64,000 nt of DNA from Bursaphelenchus xylophilus (lineage: Eukaryota > Nematoda > Chromadorea > Rhabditida > Aphelenchoididae). Of this stretch, positions 27,001 through 39,000 are shown piece after piece. Where the stretch lies: positions 2,232,001 to 2,296,000 of the forward strand of contig CAJFCV020000004.1 of the NCBI GenBank assembly GCA_904066235.2, read 5' to 3'. The position numbers and the translations under genes were made by a program. Every line of letters starts with the position of its first letter. The first letter of the stretch is position 1. The notes under the pieces were generated by a model, which made no database searches, was not told where the DNA came from, and worked only from the letters and a program-made list of their open reading frames with translations.

Positions 27001-30000
27001 TTGAAAACAAGAAAAAGGAGGTGGAAAAGGGAGGAGAGGACCAAGTTGATGAGCATGTAATTAAAGATGAAGAAGAAGAGGACTCGGATTCGTTGGACGA
27101 ATCCGAATCCAAGGAAAAAAGCGAGGGAAATGAGGAGAAATCGGAAGAAAAAGAGGAAAAGACGGAGGCGAGGAAATCAAGTGTGAACAAAGAAAAGAAT
27201 GGGAATGATAAGCAAATGGGGAATGGACCCGACAATCAGACATTGCTGAGGCTGCTGGAGACTGGCGAACAACTGCATTCAATGTTTAGATGCGCGAGAG
27301 TCCAGGGCTTGGATACGATTGAAGGTAAGGAGGGTTTTGTTGGAATGGTGGAAAAGTATCGTTTTTTTTATATTGATATCGATACAAAATGAGCTAAAAT
27401 AGGGTTGGAGAGGAAGCCAAGATTATTAAAAAAAATTTTTTTGGGGGGAAACATTAATCGATTTTGAAAAAATACATAAAAAATTTGATATCAAAAAGTA
27501 TCACAGAGCCAAAAAAGTTTCTTCTTTTGAAAGAAGAATCCTTTTTTTTCTATCTCTGCCGTACATGTCGATGTTAATTTTGGGTTTATTAGACCTCGAT
27601 CAATTTGCTCAAAAGCTCTGGCACTACAGTGGCGGATGATCCAGTGGCAAAGAACGTAGCATTTTGCATCCGGTTAGTATCAAAAAATGTAGCAAAATAC
27701 CTATTTCTCCAAGTAAAAAAACTCCGATTTCAAAAAAAAGTCCGCCAGCTCTTTTTGTGAGAGAAAGGGTTCCATTCAATTTTTTTAGTTGGAGAGGGAG
27801 GCATTTTGCTACATTTTTTGATACTTCCCGGATGCAAAATGGTACGTCTTTTGCTACTGAATCAAGTCCGTCACTGTAGATATTACGCTTGCTCTGGAAA
27901 TTTTGCAAAGCTTTTTTAGAAAGCAGCTTATGTTTAGAACCTAATTTCACCATTTTCTGTCGAGTTTAGTTTGGGGACGGACTAAGTTTTTGCCGGAGGA
28001 CGTTGTTAGGTTATATTGTAGAATAAGTAGCCTATACGTACTGTTCATTTGTCAATTTATACAAATAATTTTGCAAGAAAGTAAATAAAAATTCGACACT
28101 ATTTCAAATAACAGTGATATTCCGAGCATTGATCTTCTTTCGCATTTAGAATTTCCATTTTTGGAGATGGGAAGATTTCTTTTGGTAGTAAATGTTCTGA
28201 AAATGAAAAAATCGTGCTAAAAAATTTCAAAAAATGACTTACCTCCTAATACTGAGATACAGGTGTAATTCCCATCTTCATCATATCCTTCAACCATAAT
28301 AATCAGTAATTGTAAAAATAAAATTTTCAGGATGAAATGTTTTGATCGATCCATTTCTGTATCGGCGGTCTGAATGAAAAAAACATGAAAAATAGCTTTG
28401 ATCCGATTTTCTTTATGCAAAAACTCTCGTTTCGAAAAACACATTGTGTTTTGATCCATGTCCATGAATCAGAATTCCAATACCACCCAGCAAAGAGTAA
28501 CATTTTCGTATACAAATCAACGAATTAATGGGGTTTTTAGGACAATCAGTGACTAATTTTTATTGTTTTGGGAAGCACTGATAAAATGGGATGAAAAAAA
28601 TGAAAAATTATTGAAAGATGACAATGAATAACATAAGTGACGGTTGTCCCTACAAAAGGTTGATTGGAAAGTGGTAAAAAATATTAATAATCTTGTTTTC
28701 CGGGAGTTTTGACAGCCAAAAAAGGTTGGAAAAGACGTCAAAGAGGATCCGAATTTGGTATCAAAAAGTATCCAGGGATATAAAAAGATTGGTGAGTAGA
28801 TTTGGTGAGGAAAGTTCTGTTTTTCCCAACCAACAATCTTTGTATATCTTTGCGATACTTTTTGATACCAAATTCGCATCCACTTTGACGTCTTTTTCGA
28901 CCTTTTTTGGCTCTCAAAACTCCCGAAACAAGGTTATTAATATTTTTTTTATCACCTTCCAATCAACCTTTTGCAGTGACAACAGTCATTTATGTTATTC
29001 ATTGTCATCTTTCAATAATTTTTCATTTTTCCCCCGTTTTATGAGTTATTTCACCAAACAATAAAAATGACGTCTTTTTGGACTTTTTTGACCGAAGAAG
29101 TGAGTGGCACAATGGTTAACCCAAAATTTTAGACGAAGTGGAATGTAATTAATACCCGTTTATTTCCTCATAGACAACAAAAACTTGGTTATAGTCCGCT
29201 CGCAAAGTCGCTGGAGTGGTGTCGGCGACATGCACTGTGAGAAAACAAAAGTTCACTTTGGCAAAGTTCACTTTTGTTTTTTCACGGAATTTTTCGACTT
29301 TTTGCACAATGACTTTTTTGGGCTGTCGCTCGCACCCTGACTTTTTCGTAAAAGTCAGGATGCGAGCGACAGTCCGAAAAAGCCTATTGCACGGTGCGAA
29401 AAGAAAGAAACTGCACAGTGCAAAGTAAAATTTTGTTTTCGCACAGTGCAAGTCGCAAAAATCACTTCAGCGACGTTATGAAGGGACTATTACCTTCTTG
29501 GGCAGTTTTTTTTTATCCGAAACAGAGACGTTTTTTCCAGTTAGTGTGGTCCGGTTGGAACACTCTGCAATGAACCCGCCATAATTTATCTTATGACGAC
29601 GGATTACGATTTTAATTATAGACGAGGGAAATTTACTTAAAATTAGAAGGTATGAATTAAGACGCATTAAAGTGTTTTGAAAAATTTCACTGTGTTTCCT
29701 CCAAAGTCGACTTTTGTTATGCAGAGGCCAGTGGAATTACGTATTCGCGCCAGGTGATAACCTTTGGCCACAGGTCGTACTGTTTTCAAATGGAAAAAGT
29801 TTTGAAATGGAGAGCACCGATGCCAGGTCAAAAAAAAGAAATCACAGCAAGCCCGAATTTGGTATCAAAAAGTATCGTAAAGGAAACAAAAAGGCTGTGG
29901 ATCTCAATGACAAAAATTCGTGCCAGATGATAACCTTTGGCCACAGGTCGTACTGTTTTTTGAAGTGGAAAAAGTTTTGAAATTGAGAGCAACGCTGCCA

Positions 30001-33000
30001 GTAGATAAAAGTGGTCGAAAAAAAGGTCAAGATAAGCTTGAATTTGTTATCAAAAAGTATGGTAAAACAAAAAGACTGATGGTTTTGAAAAGAGTGACAA
30101 TTTTAGTCATCAAAATCAACAGTCTTTTTGTTTTTTGCGATACTTTTTGATACCAAATTCGAGTTTATTTTGGCCTTTTTCGACTACTTTTATCGACTGG
30201 AAGCGGTGCTCGCAATTTCAACATTTTTTCCTTTTTAAAAAACAGTATGACCAGTGGCCAAAAGTCATCACCTGGCACGAATTTTTTTCATTGAGATCAA
30301 CAGTTTTTTTGTTTCTTTTAGGATACTTTTTGATACCAAATTTGGGCCTGCTGTGATTTTTTTGACCTTTCTCATTGGCCCAGGGTATTTTTGCTAGTTT
30401 TTTTGACTGTTTACAGAACTTTTTTAACAATGCGCACATTCCAGGCCTCCTCCTGTTTGGCCGACATCATTTCTACGTTGTGGATGGGTTCACTCTCCTC
30501 AAAACCCGCGAAATTCGCGATCTCGACTTCCTTCCCGAGCAATATCATGATCCCATCATCCCGTACATGGCCATGGGCTCGCAACATCGAATGTCGACTC
30601 GCGCCAACCGTCAATGCAACAAATTCGCGTATGAAGACATTCGAGATGTCCATAAAAGACGATACCTTCTTCAACCAATTGCGTTGGAGCTGTTTAGCGG
30701 CGATGGTCGCAATTTTTTGATCGCATTCCCGAGGAAAATCCGAGATCGGGTCCATCAGAAATTGCTGACCCTGGCCAAGAAGAGTAGTACAGAGGAAAAA
30801 GATTCCGGCGCGTTTTTGGGCCAGATTCTACCGTTCGGACAATCCACGATGACTCAGAAATGGGTCAGGGGAGAGGTTTCCAACTTTAATTACCTCATGC
30901 ATCTGAACACGCTGGCTGGTAGAACCTACAATGATCTGAGTCAATATCCGGTGTTCCCGTGGATTTTGAAGGCAAGTTTAGAGGTTTTGGGGGTTGAAAA
31001 GCATTTGCTAAATTTTTGGAAATTGAAAGGCTTGTGCTAAAAATTTTTTAAAGGTAAAATACGTTGATTTGTGGGGGTGCTACAGTGACGGATCTGATCC
31101 AGTGGCAAAAAATGTACCATTTTGCATCCGGGAAGTATCAAAAATGTGGCAAAATACCTCCCTTTCCAAGTGAAAAAACTCCGATTTCAAAAGCGCGCCC
31201 GCTCCCTTCAAAACGGAGTTTTTTGGGAGGCATTTTGCCACATTTTGTGATACTTTTGCATGCAAAATGGTACATTTTTTGCCACTGGATCAGGTCCGTC
31301 ACTGAATTTGGAATCGAAAAAAAAAATTGATTTCAATGTTGTTTTTATGAGGCACCCTTCAAAACGGAGTTTTTTCACTTGGAGAGGGAGGTATTTTGCC
31401 ACATTTTTTGATACTTCTTGGGTTAAAATGGTACGTTTTTTGCGACAGGTAGACCTTTCGAATTGACAAACTTTTTTCAGGACTACGACAGTGATTCCTT
31501 GGACCTAACGAAGCCTTGCACTTTCCGCGACCTCTCCAAACCAATGGGCGCTCAAACCCCGGAGAGATTGGCTCAGTTCCTCAAAAGGTTCCGCGAATGG
31601 GACGATCCAAGTGGAGACACCCCTCCATACATGTACGGAACGCATTACTCGTCGGCCATGATTGTATTGTCGTATCTGGTTCGGTTGGAGCCATTTACTC
31701 AGCAGTTCTTGAAATTACAGGTAAGTTTTTTGGGGAAAAAATTATGTTTTAAAAATTTTTTATTTTAAAAGATGGTTTTTTACAAGTTTTTTTGGTAATC
31801 TGAATTCTTCTCATACCAGGGAGGTCATTTTGACTTGGCCGATCGAATGTTCCACTCGGTTGGGGACGCCTTTAAATCCGCCGCCAAGAATAATATGGCG
31901 GATGTCAAGGAGTTGATCCCCGAGTTCTTCTATCTCCCGGAAATGTTCAAAAACTCCAATTCGTATGATTTGGGAGTAAAACAGAACGGAGTCCCCCTGA
32001 ACGATATCATTTTACCCGCCTGGGCTCATGGCGATCCCATCGAATTTGTGCGAAAACATCGGGAAGCCCTGGAAAGCGACTATGTCAGCGAGCATCTGCA
32101 TGAATGGATCGATCTGATTTTTGGGTTTAAGCAGAATGGAGAGGCTGCAAAGTGAGTAATTTTGATTTTTGTTTGTTTTTTTGAATTTTTGGCCGGATAT
32201 TTTTCAAGTTTTATATTGCATTGGCAGACCTGATCCAGTGACAAAAAACGTACTATTTTGCATCTGGGGAGTATCAAAAAAAATGTGGCAAAATGCATCC
32301 TTCTTCAACGGAAAAACTCCGATTTGAAAAGCGCATCCGATCTTTTTTGTGAAAGCGCGCTTAAAAAAGGAGGTTTTTTTAGTTGCAGAGGGAGGCATTT
32401 TGCTACATTTTTTGATACTTTCCGGACGCAAAATGGCACATTTTTTCATTGGATCAGGTCCGACACTGTACAGTGAGGGACCAGGGGCCTGTTTCATCAA
32501 CGAAAAATAAATAAAATAAACGAAAGGGAAAGCGAGAGAACACCCAAAACACGTTTCGAAGCGAGAGAGTCGCGACAGATTAGTAGAGACCATCTATAGA
32601 GCGGCGCATTTATCACAGCGATCGGAGTGACTTTTTACGTCCAAAACGGGGGGTTCTCAGCAGTAATCAGTGGATAACTCGGCTCCCGGTGGTCGTAGAA
32701 TCACCCTTCCAAAAACCAAATAAAGCTATTCCCTAGAGCTACGTGATATCCAAATTTCATATTTATATTTCAAAAAATGAACTCAGTAGACACCTAGTAG
32801 ATCGTAGTATTCAACTTTTTTGACGTTTTTTTCTGAAAAACGTTATTATTTCAGTCAATTTTTAACATAATGGGATAAAATTGGTATCAGTCGATAGCCA
32901 AACCTTTACTCTACAAACCTTTTTTAGAGGGGCGGTTTATTTCAAAAAATGAACTCGGTAGACACCTAGTAGATCACAGTATTTACGCTTTTTTTACGTT

Positions 33001-36000
33001 TTTTCCGGAAAAAACTTTGTTTTTCACTCAGTCTTTAACATAATGGGATAAAATTAGTACCAGTCGATAGCCCAACGTCTAATCTATAAAAAATTTTTAG
33101 AGGGGCGGCTTCTTTTGCCCTGTGGCCTGCGAAACGTCTATGTTTACTGTCATGAACCACCGTTTTTGACACAAAAAACCATCCCGTTTCGAGGGCCCTT
33201 TTCCTCTCTTTTGGTTTTTTCGGAAACGATCGAAGGACTTTTTACGCAAATAGAAGACATCGTCTCACGAAATTGAACGTTTCGCAGGCCACAGGGCAAA
33301 AGAAGCCGCCCCTCTAAAAATTTTTTATAGATTAGACGTTGGGCTATCGACTGGTACTAATTTTATCCCATTATGTTAAAGACTGAGTGAAAAACAAAGG
33401 TTTTTTTCGAAAAAACGTAAAAAAAGCGTAAATACTGTGATCTACTAGGTGTCTACCGAGTTCATTTTTTGAAGTAAACCGCCCCTCTAAAAAAGTTTTG
33501 TAGAGTAAACGTTTGGCTATCGACTGGTACCAATTTTATCCCATTATGTTAAAAATTGACTGAAATAATAACGTTTTTCAGAAAAAAACGTCAAAAAAGT
33601 TGAATACTACGATCTACTAGGTGTCTACTGAGTTCATTTTTTGAAGTATAAATATGAAATTTGGATATCACGTAGCTCTAAGGAATAGCTTTATTTGGTT
33701 TTTGGAAGGGTGATTCTACGACCACCGGGAGCCGAGTTATCCACTGATTACTGCTGAGAACCCCCCGTTTTGGACGTAAAAAGTCACTCCGATCGCTGTG
33801 ATAAATGCGCCGCTCTATAGATGGTCTCTACTAATCTGTCGCGACTCTCTCGCTTCGAAACGTGTTTTGGGTGTTCTCTCGCTTTCCCTTTCGTTTATTT
33901 TATTTATTTTTCGTTGATGAAACAGGCCCCTGATCCAATGGCAAAAAACGTCTCACTTTGCATCCCGGAAGGGACCTAACTGACTCCAAATCCTTCCCTT
34001 CTCTAACAAGGGAAGTCACTTAAATCACGGATCGATTTTGTAAAACGACTGTTACAGCGATGAAGAGGATAGGACAGAGATATCAAATCTAAAAACCGCT
34101 ACCTCCACCGGCCTCTGGGAGCCGAGATAATCGACCAAAAAGTTTGACCAAATTCTTCCGAACATTTCTTCATTCCGAAAGAAGAGAACGCAGCGAACCG
34201 AATGGTTCAGTGGTCTGGAAGCGCGCTTCCGGGCCTACACCTTTTCAAGTTCGAATCCGCGCGGGTCTCGAACTTGTGCAAAATTTATAAAACAGTTGCT
34301 GTGATCCAGTAAATTTCCTAGGAATTTATTTTTAGATTTTTTGCCTATTTCACGGTAAATTTTCAACCTTGAAAATTCGAATCGTTTGGAACTCGCATTT
34401 AAAACGCGTTTTGCCACACTTTGGAGCTTAGCCTAACAGAGGGCGGACATTGTTAAAATCGGCATCTCAGAATTGAACGAAAATTGGTCAACCTAATCAC
34501 TGATAGGCACAAAACATTCGCTTTCTTTGTTTTTGCCCAAAATTACCGTATGACGGCATACTGTAACATCATTTTTTAAAAAAGATATGCCCTAATCGAG
34601 AAAACGAAGCGCTATTTCAGCGCAAATTGAGTTCGGGTATATGTTTTCGATCATGTAGAACATTTTTGTAATTGTCACCGAAAACTAAAAATTACATCTA
34701 AGCTATGTTACACTTGAGACAACATACCATTTCGGGTATAAAAAATGCAGTTCGGACGAGGCGCAGATTTTGAAACCGGAATACTAAACCTCAAGCCTCG
34801 TCTAACAAACCATTAAAATTTTAGAAAGATCAAATATATAGTTTTTGAGATATCGGACATTCAATGTCTCATGTGCAAGATCACCTTGACCCCGAAAAAA
34901 TCTGGCATTCTTAGGTTTTTGGCTAGGCGCAGATTTTGAAAGTTTCCAATACATTTTTATGACATTTTAGGAGGATATAGAAAGTTTCAGAGGAAAAAAA
35001 TGAATAGTTTTTGAGAAATCGGCCAAAATACCTTGTTTTAGGTCATCAGATGCCCGAAAAAATCTGGCATTCTTAGGTTTTTGGCTAGGCGCAGATTCTG
35101 AAAGTTTCCAATACATTTTTATGACATTTTAGGATGATACAGGAAGGTTCATAGGAAAAGAATGAATAGTTTTTGAGAAATCGACCAAAATACCTTGTTT
35201 TAGGTCATCAGATGCCCGAAAAAATCTGGCATTCTTAGGTTTTTGGCTAGGCGCAGATTTTGAAAGTTTCCAATACATTTTTATGACATTTTAGGAGGAT
35301 ATAGAAAGTTTCAGAGGAAAAAAATGAATAGTTTTTGAGAAATCGGCCCAAATATCTTGTTTTAGGTCATCAGAACACAGAATCGTACCCTTCGGCGCAC
35401 GTCAAGAAATTTCGGGCATTGCAAAGGTTCTCACAGCGAAAAAAAATTCATAAAATCTGTCATCCAAATTGCACATAACAGCAATTTTTAACCTAATTTT
35501 TTTACGGGAACTATAGAGAGTACTACTACTCGTATACAACTGTTTTTTGTACCGCTGGTACATTCTAAATTGGTGTCATCGTGACGCATTTTCTGAACAT
35601 GGTTCGAGCTAGGCTAAAAATAGTGCAAATTTCAAGGCCGAATATCAAAAAAACTGTCCCATCAAGCGGGACGAGACCGGTGTAGATACTCGAAGAACAG
35701 TTTAATGATTTTTTTGACGCGGAGCGTATACCTCCTTCCAGTGCTCTCTGACTCGGTATCGTCGATACAAACTTTTATTTAGACGTTGTATTCTACGCCT
35801 TGGAAGACTGTCAAAACACTATGATTATGGGTATATTTTGGTTCTGTTAGCTTAAGCAGCTCTTGAGCTTTCTATTGGTATCAATATCTTGTGATTTACT
35901 ATTAATCTTTACGTCAAAATATTGCAAACCATTTGGACAAAAACGAATTTGCACAGGGCAGAATGCCAAAAAAAATTCTAGGCTTTTTCATTGGGCGCCC

Positions 36001-39000
36001 GTTTTTCTTTTATTTTTTCTTGACGTGCGGCGTACATTTGACAAAAGTTTTGCAGAGAGCTCGAATTTATTTGTGACAATTTGGAGAAAAAAACAGTAAC
36101 ACACATATATCTCGGAAAAAAGAGATGCCAAAGAAAATTGGTCGAATTTTCCAGCAACTTGACCTATAACAGGTTCACCATGGTCGATATCTCAAAAACT
36201 ATTTACTGTTTTCCTCTGAAACTTTCTATATCCTCCTGAAATGTCATAAAAATGTATCGGAAACTTTCAAAATCTGCGCCTAGCCAAAAACCTAAGAATG
36301 TCAGATTTTTTCGGGCATCTGATGACCTAAAACAAGGTATTTTGGTCGATTTCTCAAAAACTATTCATTTTTTTCCTCTGAAACTTTCTATATCCCCCTA
36401 AAATGTCATAAAAATGTATTGGAAACTTTCAAAATCTGCGCCTAGCCAAAAACCTAAGAATGTCAGATTTTTTCGGGCATCTGATGACCTAAAACAAGGT
36501 ATTTTGGTCGATTTCTCAAAAACTATTCATTTTTTTCCTATGAAACTTCCTGTATCATCCTAAAATGTCATAAAAATGTATTGGAAACTTTCAAAATCTG
36601 CGCCTAGCCAAAAACCTAAGAATGCCAGATTTTTTCGGGCATCTGATGACCTAAAACAAGGTATTTTGGTCAATTTCTCAAAAACTATTCATTTTTTTCC
36701 TCTGAAACCTTCTATATCCTCCTAAACTCTCATAAAAATGTATTGGAAACTTTCAAGATTTGTGCCTAGCCAAAAACCTATTTTAATGGTTTGTTAGACG
36801 AGGCTTGAGGTTTAGTATTCCGGTTTCAAAATCTGCGCCTCGTCCGAACTGCATTTTTTATACCCGAAATGGTATGTTGTCTCAAGTGTAACATAGCTTA
36901 GATGTAATTTTTAGTTTTCGGTGACAATTACAAAAATGTTCTACATGATCGAAAACACATACCTGAACTCAATTTGCGCTGAAATAGCGCTTCGTTTTCT
37001 CGATTAGGGCATATCTTTTTTTAAAAATGATGTTACAGTATGCCGTCATACGGTAATTTTGGGCAAAAACAAAGAAAGCGAATGTTTTGTGCCTATCAGT
37101 GATTAAGTTGACCAATTTTCGTTCAATTCTGAGACACTGATTTTAACAATGTCCGGGCCAAACTACGATTTGTAATAAAACGCGTTTTAAATTATTACTC
37201 TGAAATTTTATCATAAAATATGCAAAAAATCAAAAATTTTATCTTACCGGTAAATTTACTGGATCACAGGAAAAGTTTAATAAATTATTGGAACCATGCG
37301 GATTCGAACCTGAAAAGGTCAAGGCCTGGAAGCGCGCTTCCAGACCACCGGACCATTCGGTTCTTTTCCCTCCTGCTTTCGGAAGGGAGGACTATTCGGA
37401 GCAGCTTTTTTTGGTCAAACATTTTTGGTCGATTATCTCGGCTCCCAGAGTCCGGTGGAGGTAGCGGTTTTTAGATTTGATATCTCCGTCCTACCCTCCC
37501 CATCGCTGTAACAGTCGTTTTTTAAAATCGATCCGTGACTTAAGTGACTTCCCTTGTAAGCTAAAAAACTCCGCTTTGAAAAGCGCGCCCTTTCCTTCAA
37601 TAAGAGAGCGCTAGCTCCCATTCCCTCCAACAATATTCGCAATCAAAAAGCGCGCGCCTTTTGCGCTTCTCTCTTTCTATTGGCCTTCTATATTTGCCGA
37701 ATTTTTTTGTTTTTTTCCCGGAGAAGGAGAATGCGAGAAAAGAAAAAAGCGCGCGCTTTTTGATTGCGAATATTGTTGGAAGGAATGGGAGCTATTGAAG
37801 GAAAGGGCGCGCTTTTCAAAGCGGAGTTTTTTAGCTTAGAGAAGGGAAGGATTTGGAGTCAGTTTGGTCCCTTCCGGGATGCAAAGTGAGACGTTTTTTG
37901 CCATTGGATCCGGTCCCTCACTGTAGAATACTTTTTTTTTAATTTTTTGCATTTTGAAATCAAAAAAAAAAAAAGATTTTTTAAAAAAAAATTATTTTTT
38001 GGAGCGCGTATTTTACCCCGCAAATTTTTCAGAGACGCCAACAATGTCTTCCATCATTTGTTCTACGAAGAAAACGTCGATTTCGAATCGATCGACGACC
38101 CCCTCACCCGAAATGCAACCCTCGGTTTCATCAATAACTTTGGCCAAACCCCGACTCAGCTCTTCAAAAAGCCCCATCCAGCCAAGAAAATCGCCAATCT
38201 GGGGCAGTCCTCGGGCCTCACCGACAGATCCCAGCCGATTGTTACGGTGCAGCCGACGAAAGGAGTCACAACTCCGATGACTTTTTACCATACTTTGGAG
38301 ACTCTGAGGCCATCTCCGAAGCCAGTAAAAGGTAGGAAATTGTGTTGTATTTGGATGATTGTGGAAAAGACGATTAGGGAAACCGAAAAGTATTATTTTT
38401 CTTCGATGCAAGTGTCGGAATTAGGATAATCGAGGGTGCTGATTTTGAAAATGACATTTATTTTTTTGATTGTTACTTTTTTCCTTAAGTGGTACTGTAA
38501 AGTTGTAATTTTTTGATTTTTTTTACAAATACTTGGTTTATGAGTTTTCGATGGCGCTGCTTTCAAACCAGAAAAATGAATAAGATTTTCGAAATCAGCA
38601 AGGTCGAAAACCCCCAAATCGAGTATTTATGACAAAAATTCAAAAAATTACTACTTTACAGTACTAAATAAAGAAAAAAGTAAAAAAAGCGATGTCATTT
38701 TCGAAATCAGCGCCCTCGGTTATCCTACTTTCGACACTTGCATTGAAGAAAATTAATACTTTTTGGTTTCCCCAATCGTCTCAGTATCTGTTGTTTTATC
38801 AAAATTATTGGATTTTTGGCTCTTTGTCCCGTAAAAAAATGTTATTTCAGAGCTTCGCGCAGCCGTCGGAGACATCCGCATCAACGAAAAGAACCAAATC
38901 ATCGTCATGGAGCAAAACAAAATGCTCGTCCCTCCACAAACCTTCATGTCCTGGGGCTTCAACGACCGCTCCATCCGAATGGGCCAAGTGGGAAGCGACA

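Larger units (their letters stand above)
32471..37923. mobile_element. Composite nest: CAGTG-type MITE with two inserted foldback elements
   Basis: Left end CAGTGAGGGACC and right end GGTCCCTCACTG, both next to TA. Removing the insertions at 32483-33931 and 34007-37556 (and one TAA) leaves a hairpin of about 450 bases. Its inner sequence (CAATGGCAAAAAACGTCTCA, CACTTTGCATCCCGGAAGG) is a diverged subfamily of the CAGTG MITE. It fills most of wdfy-3 intron 18. Confidence 0.8.
30445..38331 (+). other. wdfy-3: PH-BEACH and BEACH domain exons of wdfy-3 (exons 16-19)
   Basis: Exon 16 opens with the PH-BEACH core ([16 protein letters not shown]) and ends with the BEACH hallmark [20 protein letters not shown] followed by YPVFPWIL. 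Exon 17 gives DYDSDSLDL and [11 protein letters not shown]; exon 18 [22 protein letters not shown] and the Trp-rich [13 protein letters not shown]; exon 19 the final helix region with FGQTPTQLF. These motifs are near identical to ALFY and settle the assignment. Intron 18 (32152-38032) splits the domain and carries the largest transposon nest of the window. Confidence 0.93.

Noticed and set aside
32655..32700. Resemblance of CAGTGGATAACTCGGCTC to the start of 5.8S rRNA
   Set aside because: The match is short, recurs inverted at the other arm of the palindrome (near 33730), and a similar motif (TTATCTCGGCTCCCAG) occurs in the neighbouring foldback family. No rRNA sequence follows.
34197..34275. 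A functional tRNA gene in the foldback arm
   Set aside because: A- and B-box-like motifs are present, but a 7-base anticodon loop and a paired acceptor stem cannot be formed; kept only as a tRNA-like repeat.
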